A model generated the notes under the pieces. The model saw nothing but the letters and a program-made list of their open reading frames with translations, was not told the DNA's origin and did no database searches. 24,419 nucleotides of DNA from Pseudomonadota bacterium (lineage in GTDB: Bacteria; Pseudomonadota; Alphaproteobacteria; Rhodospirillales; 2-02-FULL-58-16), in NCBI GenBank assembly GCA_022572335.1, contig JACZWD010000005.1, positions 1-24,419 on the forward strand, written 5' to 3'. Below are positions 1 through 7,472 of the stretch, piece after piece. Each line of letters opens with the position of its first letter. Position 1 is the first letter of the stretch. The position numbers and the translations under genes were made by a program.

Positions 1-437
1 CCGTGCTGGCCGGTTTGGCGTTCCTGGTTCCGGCGGCCCCTCCTGCGGCCACCGAAGCGCTCCCCGGGGACCTGTGGAAGCCCTTCGACGAGGCCGCCAT
101 CCCGCAACTGGTGGCGGCGGGCAAGACCGTTTTCGTCGATGTCAGCGCCGACTGGTGCATTACCTGCCAGATCAACAAGACGTTCGTTATTTTGAGGGGC
201 GACGTGATCAAACGCCTGAACAGCGGCGCCGTGGTCCCCATGCAGGCCGACTGGACCCTGCCCGACGAAGCCGTCTCCAGGTACCTGGCGCGGTTCGGAC
301 GCTACGGCATTCCCTTCAACGCCGTCTACGGCCCGGGCGTGCCGGACGGAATCGCCTTGCCCGAACTGCTCACCGAAAAGGCGGTCCTGGCGGCCCTCGA
401 CCGCGCCGCCGGCGCCACCGCCGCCCCGGCCCGGTGA
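1..437 (+). CDS. DsbD/ScsB-type thiol:disulfide interchange protein, C-terminal fragment
   Basis: This is the 3' end of a gene whose start lies before the window; the first complete codon is at position 3. The visible ~144 residues begin with the end of a hydrophobic helix rich in Ala, Leu and Pro, then a thioredoxin-fold domain. Its redox motif is WCITC, with the two cysteines at visible residues 52 and 55, inside a DVSADWCITCQ stretch typical of the periplasmic C-terminal domain of DsbD/ScsB proteins. In this family, electrons pass from cytoplasmic thioredoxin through a membrane domain to this periplasmic domain, which reduces client proteins. The GIPFNAVYGPG segment carries the conserved cis-Pro region. 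A peroxiredoxin gene follows 105 nt downstream on the same strand. The domain call is secure; DsbD versus ScsB cannot be decided without the missing N-terminus. Confidence 0.85.
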   Translation, partial: VLAGLAFLVPAAPPAATEALPGDLWKPFDEAAIPQLVAAGKTVFVDVSADWCITCQINKTFVILRGDVIKRLNSGAVVPMQADWTLPDEAVSRYLARFGRYGIPFNAVYGPGVPDGIALPELLTEKAVLAALDRAAGATAAPAR

Positions 438-542
438 GTCGGGGCTGGATTCCCGGGGCAGAGGCTTTATCTTTTGGGGGCGGCCCGGCGGCAGGGCCGG
501 GAAATTCACGGGTTCTATAAAACCGATTCACAGGGGGGAGCG

Positions 543-1025
543 ATGACCATACAAGTTGGCGATACCATTCCGTCGGCGACGCTGAACATCATGACGGAAG
601 ACGGCCCCAGCGCCATTACCACCGACGACATCTTCAAGGGCAAGACGGTGGCGCTGTTCGGCCTGCCCGGGGCCTTCACGCCGACGTGCTCGGCCCAGCA
701 CCTGCCCGGCTTCGTCGCCAACGCCGACGCCCTCAAGGCCAAGGGCGTCGACAGCATCGTCTGCCTGGCGGTCAACGACGTCTTCGTCATGGGCGCCTGG
801 GGCAAGGACCAGAACGTGGGCGACAAGGTGACGTTGGTGGCCGACGGCAGCGCCGCGTTCACCAAGGCCGCGGGGCTGGAACTCGACCTCACCGAACGCG
901 GCCTGGGGCTCAGGTGCCAGCGCTTTTCCATGGTGGTCGACGACGGGGTGGTGAAAAGCCTCAACATCGACCCGGCGGGCACCTTCGAGGCCACCAGCGC
1001 CGAGAAGATTCTGGAGCAGCTGTAG
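543..1025 (+). CDS. Peroxiredoxin, Prx5 (AhpC/TSA) type
   Basis: A 160-residue thiol peroxidase that reduces H2O2 and organic hydroperoxides. The peroxidatic cysteine is C49 in the signature PGAFTPTCS, which is characteristic of the Prx5 group; further cysteines at 74 and 125 are candidates for a resolving thiol. Length is normal for bacterial Prx5 proteins without a fused glutaredoxin. The ATG at 543 is chosen because a GGGGGG(A)G ribosome-binding site sits just upstream (about 532-540); an in-frame extension to 474 has no such site and is not conserved-looking. It follows the DsbD-like gene and converges with the membrane-protein gene on the other strand (42-nt gap). Placement beside a disulfide reductase fits envelope or general oxidative defence, which is an inference. 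Confidence 0.93.
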   Translation: MTIQVGDTIPSATLNIMTEDGPSAITTDDIFKGKTVALFGLPGAFTPTCSAQHLPGFVANADALKAKGVDSIVCLAVNDVFVMGAWGKDQNVGDKVTLVADGSAAFTKAAGLELDLTERGLGLRCQRFSMVVDDGVVKSLNIDPAGTFEATSAEKILEQL

Positions 1026-1067
1026 GGGTTCAATAGCGGCCCAACCCCTGAAACGTCCCCAGCGGCG

Positions 1068-1763
1068 TTATCCGGCCGCGTGGATTATTCCGTGGTGGCT
1101 CCGCCGCTCCCCACCCGCCCGCGCCCGCAGCGCCCGCACCTGGAAGAGCACGCTCAGGTGCATGAAGACGAACAGCGGTACGATGAAGCTGGGAAACAGG
1201 ATCAGCGGCCAATACTCCAGTGGCGCACTGGTGATCGACCCGGCGGATAGGGCCGGGAACGCGCCGGATGCCAAAGTGGACGTCACCGCCGCGCCGACGA
1301 AGTCGAAAAGCCCGAGCAGGTTCCATACGATGAAGCGACCGCTCCGGGCGAACTCCGGCCGGCGCATGAGGGCCAGCACCACGAACGGCGCGGTGAGGCC
1401 CACGGCGACGTCGCCGAGGCCCGCCGGCCAGGCGAACAGGCCCGGCAGCACGTCGAAGGCGTAGAGCGGCAGAAACGCGAAGCCGAGGACGCGCCAAAGC
1501 TGGAGCATGGTCAGGAAGCGGATGTCCCACGACATCACGAAGCCCCGGAACGTCGGCGACGCGGCATACAGGCCGAGGAAAACGGCTATCGGCACGACCA
1601 CCGACAGGAGCACCGGGCGGAACACCTGGTCCGGTCCGGCGGTGAAGATCCCCGATGTGCCGGCGGCGGCGGCAAGGGCGAACCATACGGTCAAGACGGC
1701 GGCCAGCGTGGCCTTCGTGGAAAAGCTCCAGGCGGAGCCCATTTCTTTTTCAGCGGCAGACAT
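1068..1763 (-). CDS. Six-helix integral membrane protein, unknown function, likely MarR-controlled
   Basis: A 231-residue protein with about six hydrophobic helices (for example VLTVWFALAAAAG near the N-terminus and LILFPSFIVPLFVFMHL near the C-terminus) and short charged ends. I do not recognise the family or a catalytic motif. The start at 1763 (MSAAEKEMG) is preferred over an upstream in-frame ATG at 1814 because a GAGAGGAG ribosome-binding site lies directly before it, and because the longer version would run into the putative operator. The gene lies 85 nt downstream of marR on the same strand. A motif nearly identical to the one over the marR promoter is found in that 85-nt gap, so expression probably responds to the same regulator. 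Such MarR-linked membrane proteins are often involved in drug or stress tolerance, but nothing here proves it. Confidence 0.75.
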   Translation of the reverse strand: MSAAEKEMGSAWSFSTKATLAAVLTVWFALAAAAGTSGIFTAGPDQVFRPVLLSVVVPIAVFLGLYAASPTFRGFVMSWDIRFLTMLQLWRVLGFAFLPLYAFDVLPGLFAWPAGLGDVAVGLTAPFVVLALMRRPEFARSGRFIVWNLLGLFDFVGAAVTSTLASGAFPALSAGSITSAPLEYWPLILFPSFIVPLFVFMHLSVLFQVRALRARAGGERRSHHGIIHAAG

Positions 1764-1818
1764 TTTTCCAACTCCTCTCATGGTGTTCGACGAACAATGC
1801 CTCATGCGAAGCAAAAAC

Positions 1819-1836
1819 GTGCATATACACTCATAT
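1819..1836. promoter_or_regulatory. Putative MarR operator ahead of the membrane-protein gene
   Basis: The 18-bp GTGCATATACACTCATAT matches the site at the marR promoter in 16 of 18 positions. Its left 12 bp form a palindrome with one mismatch. It lies between the marR stop and the membrane-protein start, in locally AT-rich DNA. The function is inferred from repetition and position. Confidence 0.6.
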
Positions 1837-1848
1837 ACGCAAAAAAAA

Positions 1849-2310
1849 TTATCCCGTCCGGGCTAGGCGGATCGCCTCGTCGAGGTCCCCGACCATGCCC
1901 TTCCAGCGGGCGGCGCCGAGGCCGCCGGCGATGCGCGCCTGGGCCTTTTCCCAGAGCGGCAGGGCCTGGCCCAGGGCGTCCCGGCCGGCGGGCGTTATGG
2001 CGATCGGGCGCTGGCGCCGGTCTTCCCCCTCGCCGCGCTCCACCAGGCCCCGGTCGAGGAGCGGTTTCAGGTTGCGGGTCAGGGTGGTGCGGTCCATGAC
2101 CAGGGTGTCGGCGAGGTCGGTCATGGTGGCGGACCCGGCCGCCGAGATGACGGCGAGGACGGAGAACTGGGTCCCCCTCAGGCCGCTGGGCGCCAGCACC
2201 TCGTCGTAGAGCTGGGTCACCGCCCGGGCCGCCTTGCGCAGATTGAAACACGCGCAGGTCCTAACCTTTTTGGTGGTCACGGCGTTCTTTCCCTTGTTCG
2301 CTTCAGTCAT
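1849..2310 (-). CDS. MarR-family transcriptional regulator
   Basis: A 153-residue winged-helix repressor. The N-terminal helix region reads CACFNLRKAARAVTQLYDEVLAP, which is typical of MarR dimers, followed by helix-turn-helix and wing segments (LADTLVMDRTTLTRNLKPLLDRGLV and a DRRQRPIAIT wing) at about residues 65-105. Two cysteines at positions 19 and 21 form a CxC near the N-terminus, so thiol-based sensing is possible though unproven. The ATG at 2310 is supported by the promoter directly upstream. Its promoter overlaps a perfect palindrome, so negative autoregulation is likely. The same motif precedes the downstream membrane-protein gene, the most probable target. Confidence 0.92.
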   Translation of the reverse strand: MTEANKGKNAVTTKKVRTCACFNLRKAARAVTQLYDEVLAPSGLRGTQFSVLAVISAAGSATMTDLADTLVMDRTTLTRNLKPLLDRGLVERGEGEDRRQRPIAITPAGRDALGQALPLWEKAQARIAGGLGAARWKGMVGDLDEAIRLARTG

Positions 2311-2315
2311 ATTAG

Positions 2316-2333
2316 GTGTATATACACTTATAT
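2316..2333. promoter_or_regulatory. Putative MarR operator overlapping the marR promoter
   Basis: GTGTATATACAC at 2316-2327 is a perfect 12-bp palindrome, extended by TTATAT to an 18-bp motif shared with 1819-1836. It covers the predicted -10 box of the minus-strand marR promoter, as expected for an autorepressor site. Confidence 0.7.
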
Positions 2334-2345
2334 TTCCGCCGTCAA
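2317..2345 (-). promoter_or_regulatory. Predicted sigma-70 promoter of marR
   Basis: Read on the minus strand, a -35 TTGACG (2340-2345) is followed after exactly 17 nt by a -10 TATACA (2317-2322), only a few bases before the marR start codon. The -10 box is embedded in the palindromic operator. If this promoter is used the transcript would have a very short leader or be leaderless. Confidence 0.55.
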
Positions 2346-2405
2346 CACATTATTTTTCGGCGGCGGCTTTAGATGTCCTCCGGGGTGGGAATGCGGCGCC
2401 GGGCC

Positions 2406-3047
<642 letters not shown>

Positions 3048-3070
3048 GGCGCAATTCCTTTAACGTGGAC

Positions 3071-3084
3071 GTCCGGTTCCGGAC
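3071..3084. repeat. Perfect palindrome upstream of the PNPOx-fold gene
   Basis: GTCCGG-TT-CCGGAC is a perfect 6-bp inverted repeat with a 2-nt spacer, 24 nt before the minus-strand start codon at 3047. It could be a protein-binding site or a small hairpin in the leader. A second short hairpin, CCCC-GAA-GGGG at 3151-3161, lies just after the GST stop codon. Confidence 0.35.
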
Positions 3085-3168
3085 CCGGCACTTCGGATAC
3101 CGGCGACCGGACCGATGGATATACGGGGCACGACGTGACCAGGACCGGATCCCCGAAGGGGCCGGCGC

Positions 3169-3867
3169 TCAGGCCGCGATCCTGGCCGCGCCCTGACCGA
3201 ACAGGAGTTTCTTCGACTCCTCGGTGATGGTGGGGGTGGTATTGACGGCCTTGCCCTTTGTGTAGGCGCGGATGGTCGCCGGGCGGGCGGCGATGGTTTC
3301 GAACCAGCGCTTCAGGTTGGGAAACTCCTCGAGGTCCTGCCCTTCGCGCGTGAGCCTGAGGATCCACGGATAGCTCGCCATGTCGGCGATGGAGTAGTCC
3401 CCGGCGACGAATTCGCTGTCGGCGAGGCGCCTGTCGAGCACGCCGTAGAGGCGCTCGGTTTCCCTGGCGTAGCGGTCGATGGCGTAGGAGATCTTCTGCG
3501 GCGCGTAGGCCGAGAAGTGCAGGTTCTGGCCGCCCATCGGTCCCAGGCCGCCCATCTGCCAGAACAGCCATTGCAGCGCCTCTGTCCGTCCGGCCACGTC
3601 GGCGGGCAGGAAGCGGCCGGTCTTTTCCGCCAGGTAAAGAAGGATGGCCCCGGATTCGAACACCGAAACCGGCGTCCCGCCACCCGCCGGCCGGTGGTCG
3701 ACGATCGCCGGGATACGGTTGTTGGGCGAGATTTTCAGGAACCCGGGCTCGAACTGCTCGCCCTTGCCGATGTCGACCGGGACGATGGTGTACGGCACCC
3801 CGGTTTCCTCGACGAACAGCAGCGGCTTGTAGCCGTTGGGCGTGGTCCAGAAGTACAGGTCGATCAT
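3169..3867 (-). CDS. yfcG: Glutathione S-transferase, YfcG-type disulfide-bond reductase
   Basis: A 232-residue GST-fold protein that aligns by eye with Escherichia coli YfcG over most of its length: MIDLYFWTTPNGYK at the N-terminus, FLKISPNNRIPAIVDHRP, SVFESGAILLYLAEKTGRFLP and LQWLFWQMGGLGPMGGQN. In YfcG the glutathione site uses the Thr and Asn of the TPNG motif (here T9 and N11), and the enzyme has GSH-dependent disulfide-bond reductase activity. The thioredoxin-like N-domain covers roughly residues 1-85 and the helical C-domain ~90-210. The gene is divergent from tetR. A strong promoter with an operator-like palindrome in its spacer lies ~105 nt upstream, which suggests induction by an electrophile or oxidant sensed by TetR. 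Whether it has the same substrate range as YfcG is inference. Confidence 0.9.
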   Translation of the reverse strand: MIDLYFWTTPNGYKPLLFVEETGVPYTIVPVDIGKGEQFEPGFLKISPNNRIPAIVDHRPAGGGTPVSVFESGAILLYLAEKTGRFLPADVAGRTEALQWLFWQMGGLGPMGGQNLHFSAYAPQKISYAIDRYARETERLYGVLDRRLADSEFVAGDYSIADMASYPWILRLTREGQDLEEFPNLKRWFETIAARPATIRAYTKGKAVNTTPTITEESKKLLFGQGAARIAA

Positions 3868-3967
3868 GTGTCGGTCTCCGTCTGGGCCGGGCGATCCGCC
3901 GATGCGGCGCCGGCAACCGGGTTAGGGGTACGGCGCCCGGGCCCTGCCCAGCGCCTCTTTGGCAGAA

Positions 3968-3996
3968 TAAATATACAGATCGGTCTGTCTTGTCAA
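3968..3996 (-). promoter_or_regulatory. GST promoter with TetR-type operator in the spacer
   Basis: On the minus strand a perfect -35 TTGACA (3991-3996) is followed by TATTTA after 17 nt (3968-3973) or TATATT after 15 nt. The spacer contains ACAGATCGGTCTGT (plus-strand 3975-3988), with 5-bp ACAGA/TCTGT arms. A repressor bound there would block RNA polymerase directly. Confidence 0.65.
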
Positions 3997-4151
3997 GGAG
4001 AAAAATGCGGGCCCCGGAACACGGTGCGCCGGTGGCGAAAAAGGCCTTGAAAATGCTGGTATTATTGTTATTTTATGGGCATTACATGGATGCGGCAAGG
4101 GATGCGATGGGCAGGAGAAGCCCCACCGAGCGCCTCGGATTTGCGGAAAAA

Positions 4152-4175
4152 AATATACGTACCTGTTTGTATATT
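4152..4175. promoter_or_regulatory. Putative TetR operator ahead of tetR
   Basis: AATATAC and GTATATT form a 7-bp inverted repeat separated by 10 nt, 24 nt before the tetR start. Aligned with the GST-promoter site, the two share AAATATAC followed by scattered matches ending in TGT, about 16 of 23 positions. This suggests the same regulator binds both. Confidence 0.5.
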
Positions 4176-4198
4176 ACTGCGTGAGGAGACCTTCTGTC

Positions 4199-4762
4199 AT
4201 GGCCCCCAGCCGACGGGATCATCTGGTGGATACAGCCCTTGAGCTGTTCATCCGGGATGGCTTCCACGCCACCGGGATCGACAAGATCCTGGCCGAGTCC
4301 GGCGTCGCCAAGATGACCCTTTACAAGCACTTCAAGTCCAAGGACGAACTCATCCTCTCGGCCCTGCGCCGGCGCGACGAGCACTTCCGCAACTGGTTCA
4401 TGCGGGCGGTGGAAAGCCGGGCCCAGGCGCCCCGCCAACGCCTGTTGGCGATCTTCGACGCCCTCGACGAATGGATTGGCGGCCGCGACTTCAACGGCTG
4501 CATGTTCATCAACGCCTCGGCGGAATTCGCCCGCGCGGACAACCCGATCCACGTCGCCGCGGCCGAGCACCTGCGCCTCGTCCTCGCCTATGTGCGGGAG
4601 CTGGCCACCGCCGCCGGTGCCCGGGACGCCGAAGCGCTGGCCCGGGAGCTCATGCTGCTCGCCGAAGGGGCCATCGTAATGGCCCACGTCGCCGGCCAGG
4701 CCGACGCCGCCAAGAACGCCCGCAGGGCGGCCAGGACCCTGGTCGATCACGCCTTCGCATAA
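4199..4762 (+). CDS. TetR-family transcriptional regulator
   Basis: A 187-residue one-component repressor. The N-terminal DNA-binding domain is complete: HLVDTALELFIRDGFHATGIDKILAESGVAKMTLYKHFKSKDEL at residues ~8-52 contains the helix-turn-helix, with the typical TLYKHF recognition helix. The rest is an all-helical ligand-binding domain with no recognisable ligand signature; a single cysteine occurs in GCMFINASAEF, a segment common in TetR proteins controlling electrophile-responsive genes. The ATG at 4199 has GAGGAG at 4183-4188, whereas an in-frame GTG at 4181 overlaps that site. It is divergent from the GST gene, and palindromes in both promoter areas support local control of both genes. 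The ligand is unknown. Confidence 0.92.
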   Translation: MAPSRRDHLVDTALELFIRDGFHATGIDKILAESGVAKMTLYKHFKSKDELILSALRRRDEHFRNWFMRAVESRAQAPRQRLLAIFDALDEWIGGRDFNGCMFINASAEFARADNPIHVAAAEHLRLVLAYVRELATAAGARDAEALARELMLLAEGAIVMAHVAGQADAAKNARRAARTLVDHAFA

Positions 4763-4812
4763 ATCGCCGGGGCCAGGGATTTTCGAAACCCCTGGACTCC
4801 GTTTATGTGGTT

Positions 4813-4861
4813 CCAAGGGCCGTTGGCCCTTGGTGGGGATCAAAAGGGGCAACGCCCCTTT
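4813..4861. terminator. Pair of perfect hairpins between convergent tetR and rnhA
   Basis: Hairpin 1 has a 9-bp stem CCAAGGGCC/GGCCCTTGG with a GTT loop (4813-4833). Hairpin 2 has an 8-bp stem AAAGGGGC/GCCCCTTT with an AAC loop (4843-4861). They end 12 nt after the rnhA stop and lie downstream of tetR. Position suggests bidirectional termination; the arrangement as two tidy palindromes could also mean a REP-like element. Confidence 0.6.
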
Positions 4862-4873
4862 GACCGCATCGGT

Positions 4874-5353
4874 TCACTTTATATCCGGGGCCGCCGCCGC
4901 GCCGTTCCGCGCCTCTTCCATGCCGCGCCGCGCCAGCTCGTCGGCGCGCTCGTTCCCGGGGTCCCCGGCGTGGCCCCGGACCCAGTGCCAGCGGATGCGA
5001 TGGCGCCGCGACAGCTCGTCCAGCTGGCGCCACAGGTCGTGGTTCTTGCGCAGGCCCCCGCCCTTGACGCGGTAGTCCTTGGCCTTCCAATTGGCCAGCC
5101 ATTCGGTCATCGCCTTCTGCACATACTGGCTGTCGGTGTAGAGCGCGACGACACTGGGTCCTTTCAGCGCCCTCAGGGCCTGGATCACCGCCGTCAGTTC
5201 CATGCGGTTGTTGGTGGTCGCGGCCTCGCCGCCGGACATCTCCTTCTCGACCCCGCGCCAGCGCAGCAACACCCCCCAGCCGCCCGGGCCCGGATTGCCG
5301 CTGCAGGACCCGTCGGTGTAGATGTGCACCGTATCCTTGTCCCCGGCCTTCAC
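4874..5353 (-). CDS. rnhA: Ribonuclease HI
   Basis: A 159-residue cytoplasmic enzyme that cuts the RNA strand of RNA-DNA hybrids. All catalytic residues are visible: D14 in IYTDGSCSGNPGPGG, E52 in NNRMELTAV, D74 in LYTDSQYV and D138 in NERADELAR, with the supporting His at 128 in WVRGHAG. The basic handle region (LANWKAKDYRVKGGGLRKNHDLW, ~86-108) is also present, so the protein should be fully active. Length is normal for bacterial RNase HI. The start lies only 4 nt after the thrB stop, so the two are almost certainly co-transcribed, an arrangement commonly seen in Rhodospirillales-type alphaproteobacteria. Confidence 0.97.
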   Translation of the reverse strand: MKAGDKDTVHIYTDGSCSGNPGPGGWGVLLRWRGVEKEMSGGEAATTNNRMELTAVIQALRALKGPSVVALYTDSQYVQKAMTEWLANWKAKDYRVKGGGLRKNHDLWRQLDELSRRHRIRWHWVRGHAGDPGNERADELARRGMEEARNGAAAAPDIK

Positions 5354-5357
5354 CGCG

Positions 5358-6320
5358 TCAGTCCAGTCCGTAGGCGCCGGGGCCCTGGACGCCCCGGTGG
5401 AACTCGAGCTTTTTCATGTACTCGAGCGGATCCTTGGGCGTCACCAGGGCACCGGGCGGCGTGTTCAGCCAGTCGTACAGCCGGGTGAGCAGGAAGCGCA
5501 TGGCGCTGCCCCGGGCCAGCAGGGGCAGGGCGTCCAACTCGTCCGCCGAGAAGTCGCGCACCTTGCGATAGGCGGTGAGCATGCGCCGCGCCTTGGTGAT
5601 ATTGAAGCTGCCGTCGGTTTCGAAACACCAGGCATTCAGGCAGATGGCCAGATCGTAGGCGAAAAAGTCGCTGCACGCGAAGTAGAAGTCGATGATGCCC
5701 GACAGGTGATCGGCAAGGAAAAACACGTTGTCGGGAAAGAGATCGGCATGGATGACCCCGCTCGGCAGGCCGGCCGGCCAGCGGCTTTCCAGATCATCCA
5801 GCTCCGCCTCCAGGTCCTCGGCCAGTCCCGGCCTGACCTCCTCGGCCCGGGCGGCGGACGCGTCGAGGAGCGGGCGCCAGCCATCCACCGACAGGGCGTT
5901 GGCGCGCCCGAGGTGGAAATCCAGCCCCGCCAGGTGCATGCGCGCCATGGCCTCGCCCAGGCGCGCGCAATGCTCCGGCGTAATGCGCCGGGGCCACATC
6001 CCGTCCAGGAAGGTGACGATCGCCGCCGGGCGCCCGCACAGGGTCCGCAACATCTGCCCGTCCCGGCCCTTGAGCGGCGTCGGGCAGGGAACGCCCCTCG
6101 CCCCCAGGTGCTCCATGAGGCCGAGGAAGAACGGCAGGTCGGCGCCGTTCACCCTTTTTTCGTAAAGGGTCAGGATGTAGGTGCCGCCCTCGGCCGCGAG
6201 CAGGTAGTTGGAGTTCTCGATCCCCTCGGCGATGCCCTTGCACGACAACGGCTCGCCGATCTCGTACTCGGCGACGAAAGCGGTCAGTTCCTCGTCGGTA
6301 ACCTCGGTGTAAACGGCCAT
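5358..6320 (-). CDS. thrB: Homoserine kinase, choline-kinase-like (APH-fold) type
   Basis: A 320-residue enzyme phosphorylating L-homoserine to O-phosphohomoserine in threonine synthesis. It is not the GHMP-type ThrB of E. coli but the APH/choline-kinase-fold ThrB found in alphaproteobacteria and pseudomonads. The Brenner-type kinase motif is VIHADLFPDNVFF with H191, D193 and N198, followed by the metal-binding D211 in GIIDFYFACSDFFAYDLA. The N-terminal MAVYTEVTDEELTAFVAEYEIG and the GIENSNYLL strand are typical of this family. The ATG at 6320 has an AAAGGG site upstream; an earlier in-frame start at 6374 falls in hairpin-rich DNA. It is followed by rnhA at 4 nt. Confidence 0.95.
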   Translation of the reverse strand: MAVYTEVTDEELTAFVAEYEIGEPLSCKGIAEGIENSNYLLAAEGGTYILTLYEKRVNGADLPFFLGLMEHLGARGVPCPTPLKGRDGQMLRTLCGRPAAIVTFLDGMWPRRITPEHCARLGEAMARMHLAGLDFHLGRANALSVDGWRPLLDASAARAEEVRPGLAEDLEAELDDLESRWPAGLPSGVIHADLFPDNVFFLADHLSGIIDFYFACSDFFAYDLAICLNAWCFETDGSFNITKARRMLTAYRKVRDFSADELDALPLLARGSAMRFLLTRLYDWLNTPPGALVTPKDPLEYMKKLEFHRGVQGPGAYGLD

Positions 6321-6696
6321 GGAAACCCTTTCACGGTTCCGCTGCGAAGGACCGGGCGGCCCCCGGGGGGACAAGGGGGGTGTCCCCCCGGCTACGGTAT
6401 GCGGGGGACGCCCCCGCGGCCCCCGCGTTTCTTACGGAACGCGGCCCCCCCTGACAAGGGCCGAACGCCGGCGGCGAACTCGGTGGTCTCCCCTAGGGGC
6501 GACCGCCCGGTCGCGGTTAGGCACGCGGGCCGCCGGGGCGGCGCCGGATGCCGCTCACATCGTCCGCGCGGCCAGCCCGCGTCACGGTTGCCGTCCCGTT
6601 GCCGCCGCCCCATGGCCCGGTGCGCGAATATGCGCTAAAACCTTACCCAATCCCTCTCGGACATTTGACCCAAAGCCGGTATCCGGGGAGACACGG
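6321..6696. other. Divergent thrB/pcm intergenic region rich in hairpins
   Basis: 376 bp between divergent genes. The half next to thrB holds three consecutive perfect hairpins (6363-6444). The rest is GC-rich with no gene or clear promoter that I can support. A GGGGAG ribosome-binding site for the methyltransferase gene lies at 6685-6690. Confidence 0.5.
6363..6444. repeat. Cluster of three perfect hairpins
   Basis: Stem 1: CCGGGGGGACA/TGTCCCCCCGG, 11 bp, 7-nt loop (6363-6391). Stem 2: GCGGGGG/CCCCCGC, 7 bp, ACG loop (6401-6417). Stem 3: CCGCGTT/AACGCGG, 7 bp, 8-nt loop (6423-6444). Because the flanking genes diverge, a role as terminators is unlikely; a REP-like repeat cluster or a transcribed leader is more plausible. 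Confidence 0.65.
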
Positions 6697-7470
6697 ATGG
6701 TGACCAGCGGTTTCGCGAAGTGGGCGCGCGTCGGAGCGGTGGCCCTGCTGCCGGTCCTCGAAGTCGCCCCGGCGGCGGCCGGCGACACGGCCCCCCTGCC
6801 GCGCGCCGACGGGTACGCCGCGCCGCGCCAGGAAATGGTCCGCGTCATCGAGGCGATCGCGGGTTACGCGCCGCTTTCCCCGGGACGGCGGGCCCTGTCC
6901 CCGGACGTGCTGGACGTCATGGCCGAGGTGCCCAGGCATGCCTTCGTCCCCGAGGCCCTGCGTGACAGGGCCTACGATGACCGGCCGCTCCCCATCGGCT
7001 ACGGGCAGACCATTTCCCAGCCCTACATCGTGGCGTTGATGACCGATCTGCTGGAGGTCGACGGCGACGACGTGGTGCTCGAGATCGGCACCGGGTCGGG
7101 CTACCAGGCGGCGGTCCTGGCCCCGCTTGTCAAGCACGTCTACACCATCGAAATTGTGCCGCCCCTGGCCGACCGCGCCAAGGGACGGCTGGCCGCCGCC
7201 GGCTACGCCAACGTGACCACCCGCACCGGCGACGGCTACTACGGCTGGCCGGCCCACGCCCCTTTCGACGGCATCGTCGTCACCGCCGCCTCCAGCCACA
7301 TCCCGCCGCCCCTGGTCGCCCAGCTCCGCCCCGGCGCGCGGATGGTGATTCCGGTGGGCGCCCCCTTCCTGGTCCAGCACCTGGTGCTGGTGGAGAAGGA
7401 TTTGGACGGCAAGGTGACGACGCGGCTTATGCTGCCGGTCGCTTTCGTGCCCTTGACCGGCGGCCACTGA
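6697..7470 (+). CDS. pcm: Exported protein-L-isoaspartate O-methyltransferase
   Basis: A 257-residue PCMT, which uses S-adenosylmethionine to methylate isoaspartyl residues so damaged proteins can be repaired. The SAM-binding motif VLEIGTGSGYQAAVLA is at ~127-141, preceded by the family motif PLPIGYGQTISQPYIVALMTDLLE (~97-120). Unlike cytoplasmic Pcm, the first ~29 residues look like a signal peptide: a basic start, a hydrophobic core ARVGAVALLPVLEVA and an AAAG cleavage area. The extra length beyond the usual ~210 residues is this N-terminus. An exported PCMT raises the question of SAM supply outside the cytoplasm. The ATG at 6697 has GGGGAG 6 nt upstream. The next gene starts 2 nt after the stop, so the two form an operon. 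Confidence 0.9.
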   Translation: MVTSGFAKWARVGAVALLPVLEVAPAAAGDTAPLPRADGYAAPRQEMVRVIEAIAGYAPLSPGRRALSPDVLDVMAEVPRHAFVPEALRDRAYDDRPLPIGYGQTISQPYIVALMTDLLEVDGDDVVLEIGTGSGYQAAVLAPLVKHVYTIEIVPPLADRAKGRLAAAGYANVTTRTGDGYYGWPAHAPFDGIVVTAASSHIPPPLVAQLRPGARMVIPVGAPFLVQHLVLVEKDLDGKVTTRLMLPVAFVPLTGGH

Positions 7471-7472
7471 CC

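Larger units (their letters stand above)
3868..4198. other. Divergent GST/tetR intergenic region
   Basis: 331 bp without a convincing gene. It is AT-richer than its surroundings from about 3960 to 4180. It holds the GST promoter with an internal palindrome (3968-3996), a possible tetR promoter (TTGAAA at 4047-4052 with an AT-rich -10 region 17-18 nt later), and a second palindrome ahead of tetR (4152-4175). Confidence 0.6.

Noticed and set aside
4005..4184. A 59-codon frame with AAGGAG before its ATG, ending just ahead of tetR
   Set aside because: The AAGGAG overlaps the GST -35 box on the other strand, the frame runs across the tetR operator palindrome, and the peptide has no family features. 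Probably chance.
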